From positions 1 to 64,000 of the forward strand of contig OMIN01000121.1 of NCBI GenBank assembly GCA_900299145.1: a stretch of DNA of 64,000 nt, in the 5' to 3' direction. Below are positions 8,637 through 16,937 of this stretch, one piece after another. Position 1 is the stretch's first letter; every line of letters starts with the position of its first letter. The notes beneath the pieces were generated by a model that saw nothing but the letters and a program-made list of their open reading frames with translations, had not been told where the DNA came from and did not search any database. A program made the position numbers and the translations under genes. The stretch is from Betaproteobacteria bacterium. Its GTDB lineage: Bacteria > Pseudomonadota > Gammaproteobacteria > Burkholderiales > SG8-41.

Positions 8637-8963
8637 ATGAACAAGTTGCTTGCACTGTTTGTTGCGTCGGCGTTCGCACTCGGCTCCGCCTCCGGCATTG
8701 CGGCGGAACCGGCCAAAAAGAAGGAAGAGCTCTCGGCGGAGCAAAAAACCGAAATCCGTGATCGTGTGGAACGGCTGAAAGCCGAGCGCGCGAAGGCGGA
8801 TGCGGCGAAAGCCACCACCACCACGCCGGCCGCGCCGAAAGCGGATGCGCCGAAGAAGACATCCAAAGCAGCAAAGCCGGCGAAGCGCGTGGCAAAAGCC
8901 GACACCGGCAAAGCTGCCAAACCGGCGGCGGATACGCCCGCCAAAGCCAAACCGAAAGCGTAA
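8637..8963 (+). CDS. Small secreted Ala/Lys/Pro-rich protein
   Basis: This 108-residue protein has a signal peptide (MNKLLALFVASAFALGSASG, cleaved near IAAE). A short acidic-basic helix (EELSAEQKTEIRDRVERL) follows, then a low-complexity tail of Ala, Lys, Pro and Thr resembling histone H1 or PHA-granule and heat-stable tails. A good GAGGAG ribosome-binding site precedes the start. No catalytic motif is visible. Such tails bind nucleic acids or polyanions, and periplasmic or surface location is inferred from the signal peptide. The gene stands alone between two terminators. It could also be a stress-induced low-complexity protein. Confidence 0.72.
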   Translation: MNKLLALFVASAFALGSASGIAAEPAKKKEELSAEQKTEIRDRVERLKAERAKADAAKATTTTPAAPKADAPKKTSKAAKPAKRVAKADTGKAAKPAADTPAKAKPKA

Positions 8964-8990
8964 GTTTCACGCTCAGGTAGAGGCTGTCAA

Positions 8991-9020
8991 AAAAAACGGC
9001 AGGGGGAATACCCTGCCGTT
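8991..9020 (-). terminator. Terminator of the quinoprotein dehydrogenase gene (also faces the small secreted gene)
   Basis: AACGGCAGGG pairs perfectly with CCCTGCCGTT across a 6-nt loop. On the minus strand it is followed by a run of Ts (plus-strand AAAAAAAA), so it mainly stops minus-strand transcription. Confidence 0.75.
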
Positions 9021-9086
9021 CTAATGTGCGCGGGAAGAAACGCGATACTTCACCGCGCTCTTTTCACCGCACTTACTTCACCGCAC

Positions 9087-10817
9087 TCATTTAACCGCGA
9101 ACACCCACACCACGCCGCCCTGTGGCACCTGGATTTTACGGTTCATCGAGTCGTTCAGACGCCCGGTCATCTTCTGCGCATCCACGCCCCAGCCCGATTG
9201 CACGGCGATGTATTGCACACCATCGACCATGTAGCTCGCGGGCATGGCGGTAATGCCGGAGTTGGTGACAAATTCCCACAGCAATTTGCCGCTACGCGCA
9301 TCCAGCGCGCGGAACTTGCGATCCTGCGAGCCGCCCGCAAACACGAGGCCACCAGCCGTGGTCAGCAGCGGCCCCCAGTTGATGTCCATGTCGGGATACG
9401 GATAGGACCACACCTTCTTGCCGGTATTCATGTCCCAAGCCTGAACTTCCCCGATGTACTTGGCGCCGTCGCGCGGGAACAGGCGCGTCTTGCTGGCGTC
9501 AGTGCCGACGTATCGCTTGCCGGGTTGATACGGCGCGATCTTGGCTTCGCCCGCGAGTGTGACACACAGATTCTCGTGCGCGGGGATATAGAGCAGATTG
9601 GTCTGCGGGTTGAATGCCGCCGGCGGCCAATCCTTGCCGCCCCAGTGCGAGGGGCAGAACGTGGTGGTCTGCCCCACCAGCAGGCGTTTGCTCATGTCGT
9701 ACGTGGGACGGCCGGTTTTCGGATCAATGGCAGTGAACACTTCCTGCTTCACAAACGGCTTGGCGTCGACAAAGCCGATGCCATCCTGCTTGCGCTCCAG
9801 CAGCCACAGATAGCCATTGCGGCCCGGATGCACCAGAGCCGGGAACGTGCGGCCATTACGCTTTACGTCGAACAGCAACGGTGTGGAAACCTCGTCCCAA
9901 TCCCAGTTATCGTTCCAGTGATACTGATGGTGCCCGCGAATCTTGCCGGTTTCCACGTCCAACGCAATCACCGACGTGGTGTAGAGATTGTCGCCGGGAT
10001 GCGCATCGGCGGGCCACGGGCCGGGGTTGCCCGTGCCGAAATACGCGAGACCCAGTTTCGGATCGTAGTTGCCCGTCACCCACACCGAGCCGCCGCCGGA
10101 TTTCCATACATCGCCGCCAGGCCAGGTTTCGCTGCCGGGCTCGCCGGGCGCGGGCACGGTATAGGTACGCCAGGCTTCTTTGCCGGTCTCGGCATCGACT
10201 GCGGCAATAAAGCCGCGAATGCCATATTCCGCGCCAGAACTGCCCACCATCACTTTGCCTTTGGCAATCAATGGTGCCAGCGTGAAGTAATAGTTGTGTT
10301 TGTTCTCGGCGAGCTTGGTTTCCCAAACCAGCTTGCCGGTCTTGGCGTCGAGACACACCACGAAGGCATCCATCGTCGCGAGGTAAACCTTGTCTTTGTA
10401 GAGCGCCACGCCGCGGTTGGTCGGGTGCGGATGGTTCACGTCTTCAGCGAACTCGCGCTGGTAACGCCACAACTGCTTGCCTGATTTCGCATCGAGCGCC
10501 AGCACCTGATTGCGCGGCGTCGAAATAAACATCACGCCGTTGTTGACGATGGGCGGCGCTTGATGGCCCTCAAGTTGCCCGGTGGAGTAACTCCACACCG
10601 GCACCAGCCGCTTGACGTTGCCCGCGTTGATCTGATTCAGCGGGCTGTAACCGTTGCCATGATAGCCGCCGCGAATCTGCAGCCAGTTTTGCGGCTCCGG
10701 ATTCAGCAGGCGTTCATCGGTAACGGGCGCATAGTTCTGCACGCCTTGCGCCTGCGCCGGCGTGCCGAGTGTCGGCAGCAGCACCAGCGCGGGTAACAAC
10801 CACTTCCCTATCTTCAT
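9087..10817 (-). CDS. PQQ-dependent alcohol/methanol dehydrogenase-type quinoprotein
   Basis: This 576-residue eight-bladed propeller protein has a signal peptide ending in TPAQAQ. WYSPLNQI-like and tryptophan-docking repeats recur along the chain (for example LDAKSGKQLWRYQ and VDAETGKEAW). The family segments SSGAEYGIRGFIAAVDAETG, NDNWDWDEVSTPLLF (with the likely catalytic Asp) and CPSHWGGKDWPPAAFNP are present. The adjacent-cysteine disulphide of many alcohol dehydrogenases is missing, since the segment before NRGVAL has no Cys pair. No cytochrome c domain is fused. AGGGAGA precedes the ATG. The Rieske gene lies upstream on the same strand, 55 bp away, with an AT-rich element between them. 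Confidence 0.9.
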   Translation of the reverse strand: MKIGKWLLPALVLLPTLGTPAQAQGVQNYAPVTDERLLNPEPQNWLQIRGGYHGNGYSPLNQINAGNVKRLVPVWSYSTGQLEGHQAPPIVNNGVMFISTPRNQVLALDAKSGKQLWRYQREFAEDVNHPHPTNRGVALYKDKVYLATMDAFVVCLDAKTGKLVWETKLAENKHNYYFTLAPLIAKGKVMVGSSGAEYGIRGFIAAVDAETGKEAWRTYTVPAPGEPGSETWPGGDVWKSGGGSVWVTGNYDPKLGLAYFGTGNPGPWPADAHPGDNLYTTSVIALDVETGKIRGHHQYHWNDNWDWDEVSTPLLFDVKRNGRTFPALVHPGRNGYLWLLERKQDGIGFVDAKPFVKQEVFTAIDPKTGRPTYDMSKRLLVGQTTTFCPSHWGGKDWPPAAFNPQTNLLYIPAHENLCVTLAGEAKIAPYQPGKRYVGTDASKTRLFPRDGAKYIGEVQAWDMNTGKKVWSYPYPDMDINWGPLLTTAGGLVFAGGSQDRKFRALDARSGKLLWEFVTNSGITAMPASYMVDGVQYIAVQSGWGVDAQKMTGRLNDSMNRKIQVPQGGVVWVFAVK

Positions 10818-10848
10818 TGCGGTCTCCCTGAGTGGTAATAAAATTTAT

Positions 10849-10875
10849 GTAACTATTTGATTTAAAACAATTTTA
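10849..10875 (+). repeat. AT-rich border element, copy 5
   Basis: The plus strand reads GTAACTATTTGATTTAAAAC followed by AATTTTA. Its tail contains the stop codon of the minus-strand Rieske gene. On the minus strand its head leads into CATAAA about 25 bp before the quinoprotein start. Confidence 0.75.
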
Positions 10876-11436
10876 TGTCTGGATTACGCCTGCGCGCGAG
10901 GTGAATGCCCCGGCGGCCGTGACATAACCCTCAACAATTTTCAGCGGCAAAGCGGGCAAACGGCGCGGTGCCGGGCCGGCGACCACGCGCGCGCCATCGG
11001 TGGCATCGAACTCCGTTTCGTGGCACGGGCATTTGAACATGGCCTTGCCTGCATCCCACGACAAACCATCACAGCCGGTGTGCGTGCACACCGCCGAATA
11101 CGCCACCACACCCTGCGCCGCGCGCGACTTGGTATCGTTCTTAAGCTGACTTTCGTCGAGCCGCACCATCAGCACCTGATTCAGGCGCGAACCGTCACGC
11201 ACCGTGCCGTCCTTCGCATCCTGCGGAAACACGGTCACCGGCGGCCCGCCCGGTTTCAGGTCATCGAGCTTCACTGCGGCGCCCTTTTTGTCACCTTCGC
11301 TCAGCACAAAACGGTCGCCCTCTTGCGGGCGCGCCTCCTTGGGGTTGCCCTGCGCCTGGGCCACCTGAGCCGCTGGCAGCACCATGGCCACACCGCCCAC
11401 GGCGGCAGCTTTCAACAAACTACGGCGTTGCTCCAT
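10873..11436 (-). CDS. Rieske [2Fe-2S] protein with Tat-type signal
   Basis: This 187-residue protein has a twin-arginine-like leader (QRRSLLKAAAVGGVAM) and a C-terminal Rieske fold. The cluster ligands appear as CTHTGC and CPCHETEFD, that is CxH and CxxH plus the two disulphide cysteines. It is shaped like the periplasmic Rieske subunits of oxidases rather than a dioxygenase component. It lies directly upstream of the quinoprotein dehydrogenase on the same strand, so it may take electrons from that enzyme or insert into a dedicated chain; this is an inference. No cytochrome b or c gene lies nearby. The stop codon is part of an AT-rich element. Confidence 0.88.
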   Translation of the reverse strand: MEQRRSLLKAAAVGGVAMVLPAAQVAQAQGNPKEARPQEGDRFVLSEGDKKGAAVKLDDLKPGGPPVTVFPQDAKDGTVRDGSRLNQVLMVRLDESQLKNDTKSRAAQGVVAYSAVCTHTGCDGLSWDAGKAMFKCPCHETEFDATDGARVVAGPAPRRLPALPLKIVEGYVTAAGAFTSRAGVIQT

Positions 11437-11460
11437 CCCTTCCTCCTTGCAGCGCGAACT

Positions 11461-13047
11461 TTAACCCAAATCTACCGCCCGTGACTTCAAACCCTTATCA
11501 GCCTTGAACTGTACCTTCTGCACCTTGCCGGTGGGCGTGTGCGGCAGTTCATCGACAAACAACACATAGCGCGGCACTTTTTGCGGCGCGAGGCGCTCGC
11601 GGCACCATTGCGCTATGTCTTGCGCCGTGGCATTCGCGCCGGGCTTTAGCACCACGCCCACCAGAATTTCGTCCTCGCCCAGCTCGGCGGGCACGGCCAC
11701 GGCAGCCGCCTCATGCACGGCGGGGTGGGCGCCGATGACGCGATCCAACTCCGCGCCGGCAATGTTCTCGCCACGGCGACGGATGATGTCGCGCTTCCTC
11801 GAAACAAAACTGTAGTAGCCGTCTTCGTCACGCTTCACCAGATCGCCGGTCTTGAACCAGCCGTCGTGAAATGCGTCTTTCGTCTGTTGCGGGTCGCGAA
11901 AGTAACCCTTCATCACGATGGGCGTCTTCACCCACATCTCGCCTTCGACATCGTCGGCGACATCGCGGCCTTCATCGTCGACCACGCGGCATTGCGCCCA
12001 CGGGCGCGTGGGGTCGGGGTGGCGGCCTATCGGGCCCATGGTGTGCCATTTCTGCACGCCCTCGACGGGGTTGCAGGTGACGCCGGGGATTTCGGTCATG
12101 CCATAGCCGCCGATCAGCACCGGGATGCCGAACTCATTGCGAAAGGTGTCGGCGTAACTGCCGCGCACGCCATACACCGCGCGGATCTTGTGATCGGGCC
12201 GGTACTCGCTGCGTGGGCGGTTTTGCAGGATCGTGCCCATGGCCTCGATGATGTTGACCTCGGTGGCGCCGTTGTCGGCGGCGGTCTGCCAGAAGGTGGA
12301 TGCCGAAAACTTCGGCACGATGACAAGGCTCGCGCCAGCCGCCAGCGTACCCGCCACGGAGTAAAAATTGGCGTTGATGTGAAACATTGGCAGCACCACC
12401 ATCACGCGGTCGTCATCCTGCAAATACACGCGCTGCACAAAGGCTTCGCCGCCGGTGACGAAACTTCGCTGGCTGTGCATGGCGCCCTTGAGAAAACCGG
12501 TGGTGCCGGAGGTGTAGACAATCAATACCGTGTCGTCGGCGCCGGGCGTGGGCAACGGCACGTCCACCGCCGCATGTGCCAGGTCGGTGACCAGCGGCGC
12601 GCCGTCCTGTGCCTGATCCAGCGACACAAACCACGGCGCGGTCTTTAACCCTTGCGCCGCCGGTCTGGCAACCGCCAGCGTATCCGCGCTTGCCGCGACC
12701 GCGCAGACCTCGGCGTGATGCAGCACATACCTTGCCTCCTCCACGCCAAACTCCGGGTTCACCGGCACCATGACGGCGCCGATGCGTGCCAGCGCCAGCA
12801 GCATCAGCACATGGCCATCACAGTTGCGCGCCATCACCGCCACGCGGTCGCCGTGCTTCACGCCGCGCGCGGTGAGCAGGCACGCGGTCTTGTGCACGAG
12901 ATCACCAAAAGCACGCCAGCTTTGCGTGCGCCCGTTGTAGCGGATGAACGGCCGTTCCGGATCTCGCGCAGCGCGGCTTTGAAACGCACCGTTCAGGGTG
13001 TAGTTGTGTGCCGCGTAGATACTGAGAACTTCGAGAGGTTTTTTCAT
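11461..13047 (-). CDS. AMP-dependent acyl-CoA synthetase/ligase (CaiC-like)
   Basis: This adenylate-forming enzyme has about 528 residues. The A3 motif VYTSGTTGFLKGAMHS is near residue 177, GGYGMTEIPG near 318, GWFKTGDL near 396, the hinge SRKRDIIRRRGENIAG near 412, and the catalytic lysine in PTGKVQKVQFK at the C-terminus. It activates a carboxylic acid to its CoA ester through an acyl-AMP. The sequence style is closest to crotonobetaine/carnitine-CoA ligases, but the substrate is not certain. The frame is open to 13122, and I favour MKKPLEVLS at 13047. It is 24 bp upstream of the Rieske gene on the same strand. Confidence 0.88.
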   Translation of the reverse strand: MKKPLEVLSIYAAHNYTLNGAFQSRAARDPERPFIRYNGRTQSWRAFGDLVHKTACLLTARGVKHGDRVAVMARNCDGHVLMLLALARIGAVMVPVNPEFGVEEARYVLHHAEVCAVAASADTLAVARPAAQGLKTAPWFVSLDQAQDGAPLVTDLAHAAVDVPLPTPGADDTVLIVYTSGTTGFLKGAMHSQRSFVTGGEAFVQRVYLQDDDRVMVVLPMFHINANFYSVAGTLAAGASLVIVPKFSASTFWQTAADNGATEVNIIEAMGTILQNRPRSEYRPDHKIRAVYGVRGSYADTFRNEFGIPVLIGGYGMTEIPGVTCNPVEGVQKWHTMGPIGRHPDPTRPWAQCRVVDDEGRDVADDVEGEMWVKTPIVMKGYFRDPQQTKDAFHDGWFKTGDLVKRDEDGYYSFVSRKRDIIRRRGENIAGAELDRVIGAHPAVHEAAAVAVPAELGEDEILVGVVLKPGANATAQDIAQWCRERLAPQKVPRYVLFVDELPHTPTGKVQKVQFKADKGLKSRAVDLG

Positions 13048-13206
13048 GCGTGTCCGCACCATTTGCGGGGAATCAATTCCAGATGAAATTGTACCGGCGC
13101 GAACGCTCGACATCCCCGCCATTTTTCCCGTCCGCCTGAGAAAGTTTGCAGAAAGCCACTTGAACTACCATGGGTATTAATCGAAACCCCTCCTTATCGA
13201 CGACAT

Positions 13207-13239
13207 CATAAGTGTCTGTTTTCATTAAATTTTTTATAA
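13207..13239 (+). repeat. AT-rich border element, copy 6, used as coding sequence
   Basis: The plus strand reads CATAAGTGTCTGTTTTCATT followed by AAATTTTTTATAA. It contains the likely GTG start codon of the Bug gene at 13212 and encodes its first nine or so residues. Confidence 0.75.
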
Positions 13240-14204
13240 GATGTGTTGCTTTGGTTTTGGCGCTTGCAACGCTATGTCATGCAGCGCAGGCACAACCGTA
13301 TCCTGCAAAGCCCATCCGCATCATCGTCGGCCAAACGGCCGGTGGTATTTCAGATTTGATCGCGCGCATGGTGGCGCAACGTCTGACGGAAACGTTCAAG
13401 CAGCCCGCCGTGGTGGAAAACCGTGCAGGCGCGGCGGGCGGCATTGCCACCGAAATGGCCGTCAGGGCAGCGCCAGATGGCTACACGCTGTTGCTGTCGT
13501 CCGCCGGGCCGATTGTGATCAACCCGGCGTTGTATCCCCGGCTTGGCTACGACCCGCAGCGCGATCTTGCGCCGATTGCATTGATTGCCTCATCACCCCT
13601 GGTGCTGGTGCTGCACCCCTCGGTGCCGGCAAAAAGTCTCCACGACCTGATCGCACTCGCGCGTTCGCGGCCCAATCAACTGATCTACGGTTCGGGCGGC
13701 AACGGTTCGCCGCCGCATCTCACCGCCGAGTTGTTCAAAAGCCTGACCGGCACGCGCATGACGCATGTGCCGTTCAAGGGGTCTGCGCCCAGCGTGATTG
13801 CATTGGTGGGCGGCCAGGTGGACCTGTCGTTTTCGACGGTGGCGATTACGCTGCCACAGATACAGGCAGGCCGCGTGCGCGCCATTGCGGTGACTTCGCC
13901 CAAACGCTCAGCGGCGTTGCCGAATCTGCCGACCCTGCGGGAAGCCGGGCCCGCGAACATGGCAGATTTTGAATCGCAGCAGTGGTTTGCACTGTTTGGC
14001 CCGGCGGCGCTACCCCGGGAAACCATCACCCGGCTGAATGGCGAAATCATGCGCTGGATGGAATCCGCCGAGGTGCGCACGCGGCTGTCGGCCGAAGGCG
14101 CGGAGCCGGGCCAGTTGACGCTGGAGCAGTTCGCCGCGTTTATTCGCAGCGATGCCACGCGCTGGGTGAAGGTGGTCAAGGCTTCCGGCGCGACCGCCGA
14201 CTGA
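13212..14204 (+). CDS. Bug/TctC-family periplasmic binding protein with repeat-encoded N-terminus
   Basis: This 330-residue receptor has MSVFIKFFIR as the n-region of its signal peptide, entirely encoded by an AT-rich element; the hydrophobic stretch CVALVLALATLCHAAQAQ follows. The body has IIVGQTAGGISDLIARM, where the usual Pro-Gly-Gly-Gly loop reads TAGGISD. It also has VENRAGAAGG and MTHVPFKGSAP, with Phe replacing Tyr in the PYKG motif. No ribosome-binding site precedes the GTG at 13212, and the ATG at 13241 is in another frame. The variant ligand loops suggest a different ligand from its paralogues (inference). Confidence 0.87.
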   Translation: MSVFIKFFIRCVALVLALATLCHAAQAQPYPAKPIRIIVGQTAGGISDLIARMVAQRLTETFKQPAVVENRAGAAGGIATEMAVRAAPDGYTLLLSSAGPIVINPALYPRLGYDPQRDLAPIALIASSPLVLVLHPSVPAKSLHDLIALARSRPNQLIYGSGGNGSPPHLTAELFKSLTGTRMTHVPFKGSAPSVIALVGGQVDLSFSTVAITLPQIQAGRVRAIAVTSPKRSAALPNLPTLREAGPANMADFESQQWFALFGPAALPRETITRLNGEIMRWMESAEVRTRLSAEGAEPGQLTLEQFAAFIRSDATRWVKVVKASGATAD

Positions 14205-14314
14205 TACCGCGGCACGGGCGACGGGAAAAGCCGGTGCGGCGGGGTGGCCTGATAGCGTGACAGCGTGACAAGGGTGCTCGCGCAGCGTATGGTTGTGCAA
14301 AACCTCACGCACGC

Positions 14315-15397
14315 ATGGCCATGACCCAATTGAAGTCCTTCGCCATTACCGGCTGCCTGCTCGGCACCGCCGCGGGCGACGCACTGGGCCTCGCACTCGA
14401 AGGGCTAAGCCGGCGGCGTCAGGCAAAAATGTTTCCCGTGCTCGATAGCCACAAGCTGCTCCCCGGCGGGCGCGGCATGACATCCGACGACACCGAGCAC
14501 ACCTGCATGTTGGCGCAAAGCCTGATCGTCACCGGACATGGCGATTTGGCAGCGCTGGAGAAAAAATTCGCGGCAAACTTCGCGTGGCGATTGCGCTTCT
14601 GGTTGCTCGGCTTGCCGGCGGGCATCGGCATGGCGACACTGCGCGCCATCATCAAACTGTGGCTGGGGTTTCCCGCGACAAAAAGCGGCGTGTTTTCGGC
14701 GGGCAACGGCCCGGCAATGCGCGCGGCGTTGATCGGCGTGTGTTTCGGCCATGACCTTCCGCGCATGCGGGTGCTCGTGCGCGCGGCCACGCGCGTGACG
14801 CACACCGACCCCAAGGCGGAATACGGCGCGTTCGCCGTGGCGCTTGCTGCGTACATTGCTTCGCACGGCGCTGACATTGCGCCTGCCGTGTTTGTCGAAA
14901 CTCTCGGCGAACACCTCACCGACGCCGAATTTTTGTCGCTGGTGCGCAGCGCCGCCGACAGTGTGATGCGTGGCGAAAGCGCCGAGGTTTTCGCTGAAGG
15001 CCTGCATTGCGGCAAAGGCGTGTCGGGCTACATGTATCACACCCTGCCTTGCGCGCTGCATGTGTGGCTTGCCCACCAGAAGGACTATCGCGCCGCCGTC
15101 ACCGCCATGATTCGTCTGGGCGGCGACTCGGACACCACCGCCGCCATTGTCGGCGCAATTGTGGGGGCGCGCGTGGGCAAGGCGGGCATTCCAGCAGAGT
15201 GGTTCGACCATCTCGCTGAATGGCCGCGCTCGGTGGCGTGGATGGAGCACCTCAGTGAACGGCTTGCCTCACACTGCGCCACGCAAACCAACGGCGCGAG
15301 TCTGTGGATCAACCCGCTGGCGCTTTTCGTGCGCAACGTGCTGTTTATGTTGATCGTGCTGACGCACGGATTTCGGCGGCTGTTGCCGCCGTATTAA
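14315..15397 (+). CDS. ADP-ribosylglycohydrolase family protein with C-terminal membrane segment
   Basis: This 360-residue protein of the DraG/ARH fold removes ADP-ribose or acts on related N-glycosides. The N-terminal GCLLGTAAGDALG (13-25), the metal-binding SDDTEHTC (about 53-60) and the second metal motif GGDSDTTAAIVGAIVG (about 268) are intact, so activity is plausible. The last 28 residues form a hydrophobic stretch (ALFVRNVLFMLIVLTHGF) followed by RRLLPPY, which looks like a tail anchor and is not usual for the family. No ADP-ribosyltransferase partner lies nearby. The gene is convergent with the lyase gene that ends at 15431. Confidence 0.85.
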   Translation: MAMTQLKSFAITGCLLGTAAGDALGLALEGLSRRRQAKMFPVLDSHKLLPGGRGMTSDDTEHTCMLAQSLIVTGHGDLAALEKKFAANFAWRLRFWLLGLPAGIGMATLRAIIKLWLGFPATKSGVFSAGNGPAMRAALIGVCFGHDLPRMRVLVRAATRVTHTDPKAEYGAFAVALAAYIASHGADIAPAVFVETLGEHLTDAEFLSLVRSAADSVMRGESAEVFAEGLHCGKGVSGYMYHTLPCALHVWLAHQKDYRAAVTAMIRLGGDSDTTAAIVGAIVGARVGKAGIPAEWFDHLAEWPRSVAWMEHLSERLASHCATQTNGASLWINPLALFVRNVLFMLIVLTHGFRRLLPPY

Positions 15398-15430
15398 AAC
15401 GCTTTCTGCTTCGCCGGTGTACTCTGCCGG

Positions 15431-16885
15431 CTACCCGGCGCGTAACGTGTCAAACGCCCGCGCGAGTTGCGCATCGGCCTGCGCAAGCCTGCCCGTGGCA
15501 TCGGCCAGCCAGGTCTGGTCGGCCGCCACACCCTCGCCGGCCTCGGCCAGCATCCGATTCACTTCAACCGGCTGCGGCCCGCCGATGCCCTTGCGGCCGT
15601 AAACCATATATTCGGCGCTGATCGCCTCGCGGAAAGCGGCTTCGTCGAGCGGCAACGCCTGCTGCGTCTGCTCGCGGTAAATGCGCACGGCTTCAGCATA
15701 GGGTATCTCGTGAATTTTGAGTTTGTTGCCGCGCCCATAGTCGGTAAGCCTGGACGCAAAATGGTGGCCGATGCGAAACGGCACGTCGGCCTTCTGCATC
15801 AGCGCGTCAGCGATTTCGGTGGTGGTGGAATAATCCGCGCGCACCTCATTGAGCGCGCGTTCCTTATTGACGACAAGGCCATTCATCACCTGCGCCAGCA
15901 GCTTGAATACCTGCAACGCCCGCGCGCAGGGCACCGGATCATACATGCGGTAATCGAACATGCCGGTGCGGTTGTTGTGCGAAATCAGAAACACCGTCTG
16001 CATTTCGCCCAGCAAAATGCTGCTTTGCGCGCGCAGTTGCTCGAGCGCCGCCGGGTTTCTTTTCTGCGGCATGATGCTGGACACGCCAGTGAGCTCCCCC
16101 GTGGCGAGCAGGAACCACGGCATCGTATCGGCGTACTGCGTATGCAAATCCTGCGCGAACTGGCCAATCTGCACGGCGGCAATCGACAAGGCACTTGCCA
16201 CGTCGAGCGCACTATCCACTGGCGCCAGGTGATTCGCGTCATAGGCGTTTTCCAGCAGGCCGTCAAAGCCCAGCAGCGTCGCCAGCCGCTTGCGGTCGAT
16301 CGGGAAACTCGAGGTTGCCAGCGCCGCTGCGCCCAGCGGATTCACATTGATGCGCGCATAAGCCTCGCGCAGCCGCTGGGTCTCGCGCGCGAGTGCTGCA
16401 GCCAGCGCATGCAGGTAGTGCGCGAAGGTGGTCGGTTGCGCCTGCACGCCGTGCGTATACGCGGGGATGATGGTTTCGGCGTGCTGCGCCGCCAGCGCAA
16501 GCGTGCGTTCGCGGGCGAGATTCAACGCGCCGATTTCCTGCAACAAGCCGTCGCGCAAATTCATGCGAGCCATCGTCGAGGACAGATCCTGCCGGCTACG
16601 GCCGCTGTGCAAACGCGAAGCATCGGCGCCGACCACGGCAGCGAGGCGCGGTTCGTAATCAAGATAATCGGCCGAGCGGCGCGCCACGCCGGAAGCTTTC
16701 ATCTGCTCGATCACCGTGAGGATGCCCGCCGCGATGCGCGCCGCCGTCGCGCGCGGCACGATGCCCGCTTCGGCGAGCATGACAACGCACGCCTTGTTGA
16801 TCTGATCGAGAAATTCCGGCGAGCGTCCGCCGCTGCGGAAGGCTTCGTTGATGTCGAGTGCGCCGTGCGCGGGGGTTTCCGCCAT
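15431..16885 (-). CDS. Argininosuccinate lyase-like protein of the fumarase/aspartase superfamily
   Basis: The protein has 484 residues. The superfamily signature loop is present as GVSSIMPQKRNPAALEQLR near residue 280, which holds the catalytic Ser region. The N-terminal region that reads HTGRSRNDQ in true argininosuccinate lyase is SGRSRQDLSSTMARM here, so the substrate is probably not argininosuccinate. Length fits ArgH. These enzymes eliminate fumarate or similar groups by beta-elimination. It is the last gene of an eleven-gene minus-strand run with aminotransferase, lactonase and dehydrogenases, which suggests a catabolic role. The start lies 11 nt downstream of an AT-rich element. Confidence 0.82.
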   Translation of the reverse strand: MAETPAHGALDINEAFRSGGRSPEFLDQINKACVVMLAEAGIVPRATAARIAAGILTVIEQMKASGVARRSADYLDYEPRLAAVVGADASRLHSGRSRQDLSSTMARMNLRDGLLQEIGALNLARERTLALAAQHAETIIPAYTHGVQAQPTTFAHYLHALAAALARETQRLREAYARINVNPLGAAALATSSFPIDRKRLATLLGFDGLLENAYDANHLAPVDSALDVASALSIAAVQIGQFAQDLHTQYADTMPWFLLATGELTGVSSIMPQKRNPAALEQLRAQSSILLGEMQTVFLISHNNRTGMFDYRMYDPVPCARALQVFKLLAQVMNGLVVNKERALNEVRADYSTTTEIADALMQKADVPFRIGHHFASRLTDYGRGNKLKIHEIPYAEAVRIYREQTQQALPLDEAAFREAISAEYMVYGRKGIGGPQPVEVNRMLAEAGEGVAADQTWLADATGRLAQADAQLARAFDTLRAG

Positions 16886-16895
16886 GAAGAATCCT

Positions 16896-16926
16896 AAAAA
16901 TTATTAATTAAAACAAACACTTAAAT
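16896..16926 (-). repeat. AT-rich border element, copy 7
   Basis: The minus strand reads ATTTAAGTGTTTGTTTTAAT followed by TAATAATTTTT. It fills the gap between the aldo/keto reductase stop (16938) and the lyase start (16885). Confidence 0.8.
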
Positions 16927-16937
16927 AAATATCGATG

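Noticed and set aside
9024..10484. Long plus-strand open frame of 486 residues
   Set aside because: It is fully antisense to the quinoprotein dehydrogenase, whose motifs are unambiguous. The frame is rich in His and Arg, as expected for the shadow of a GC-rich gene.
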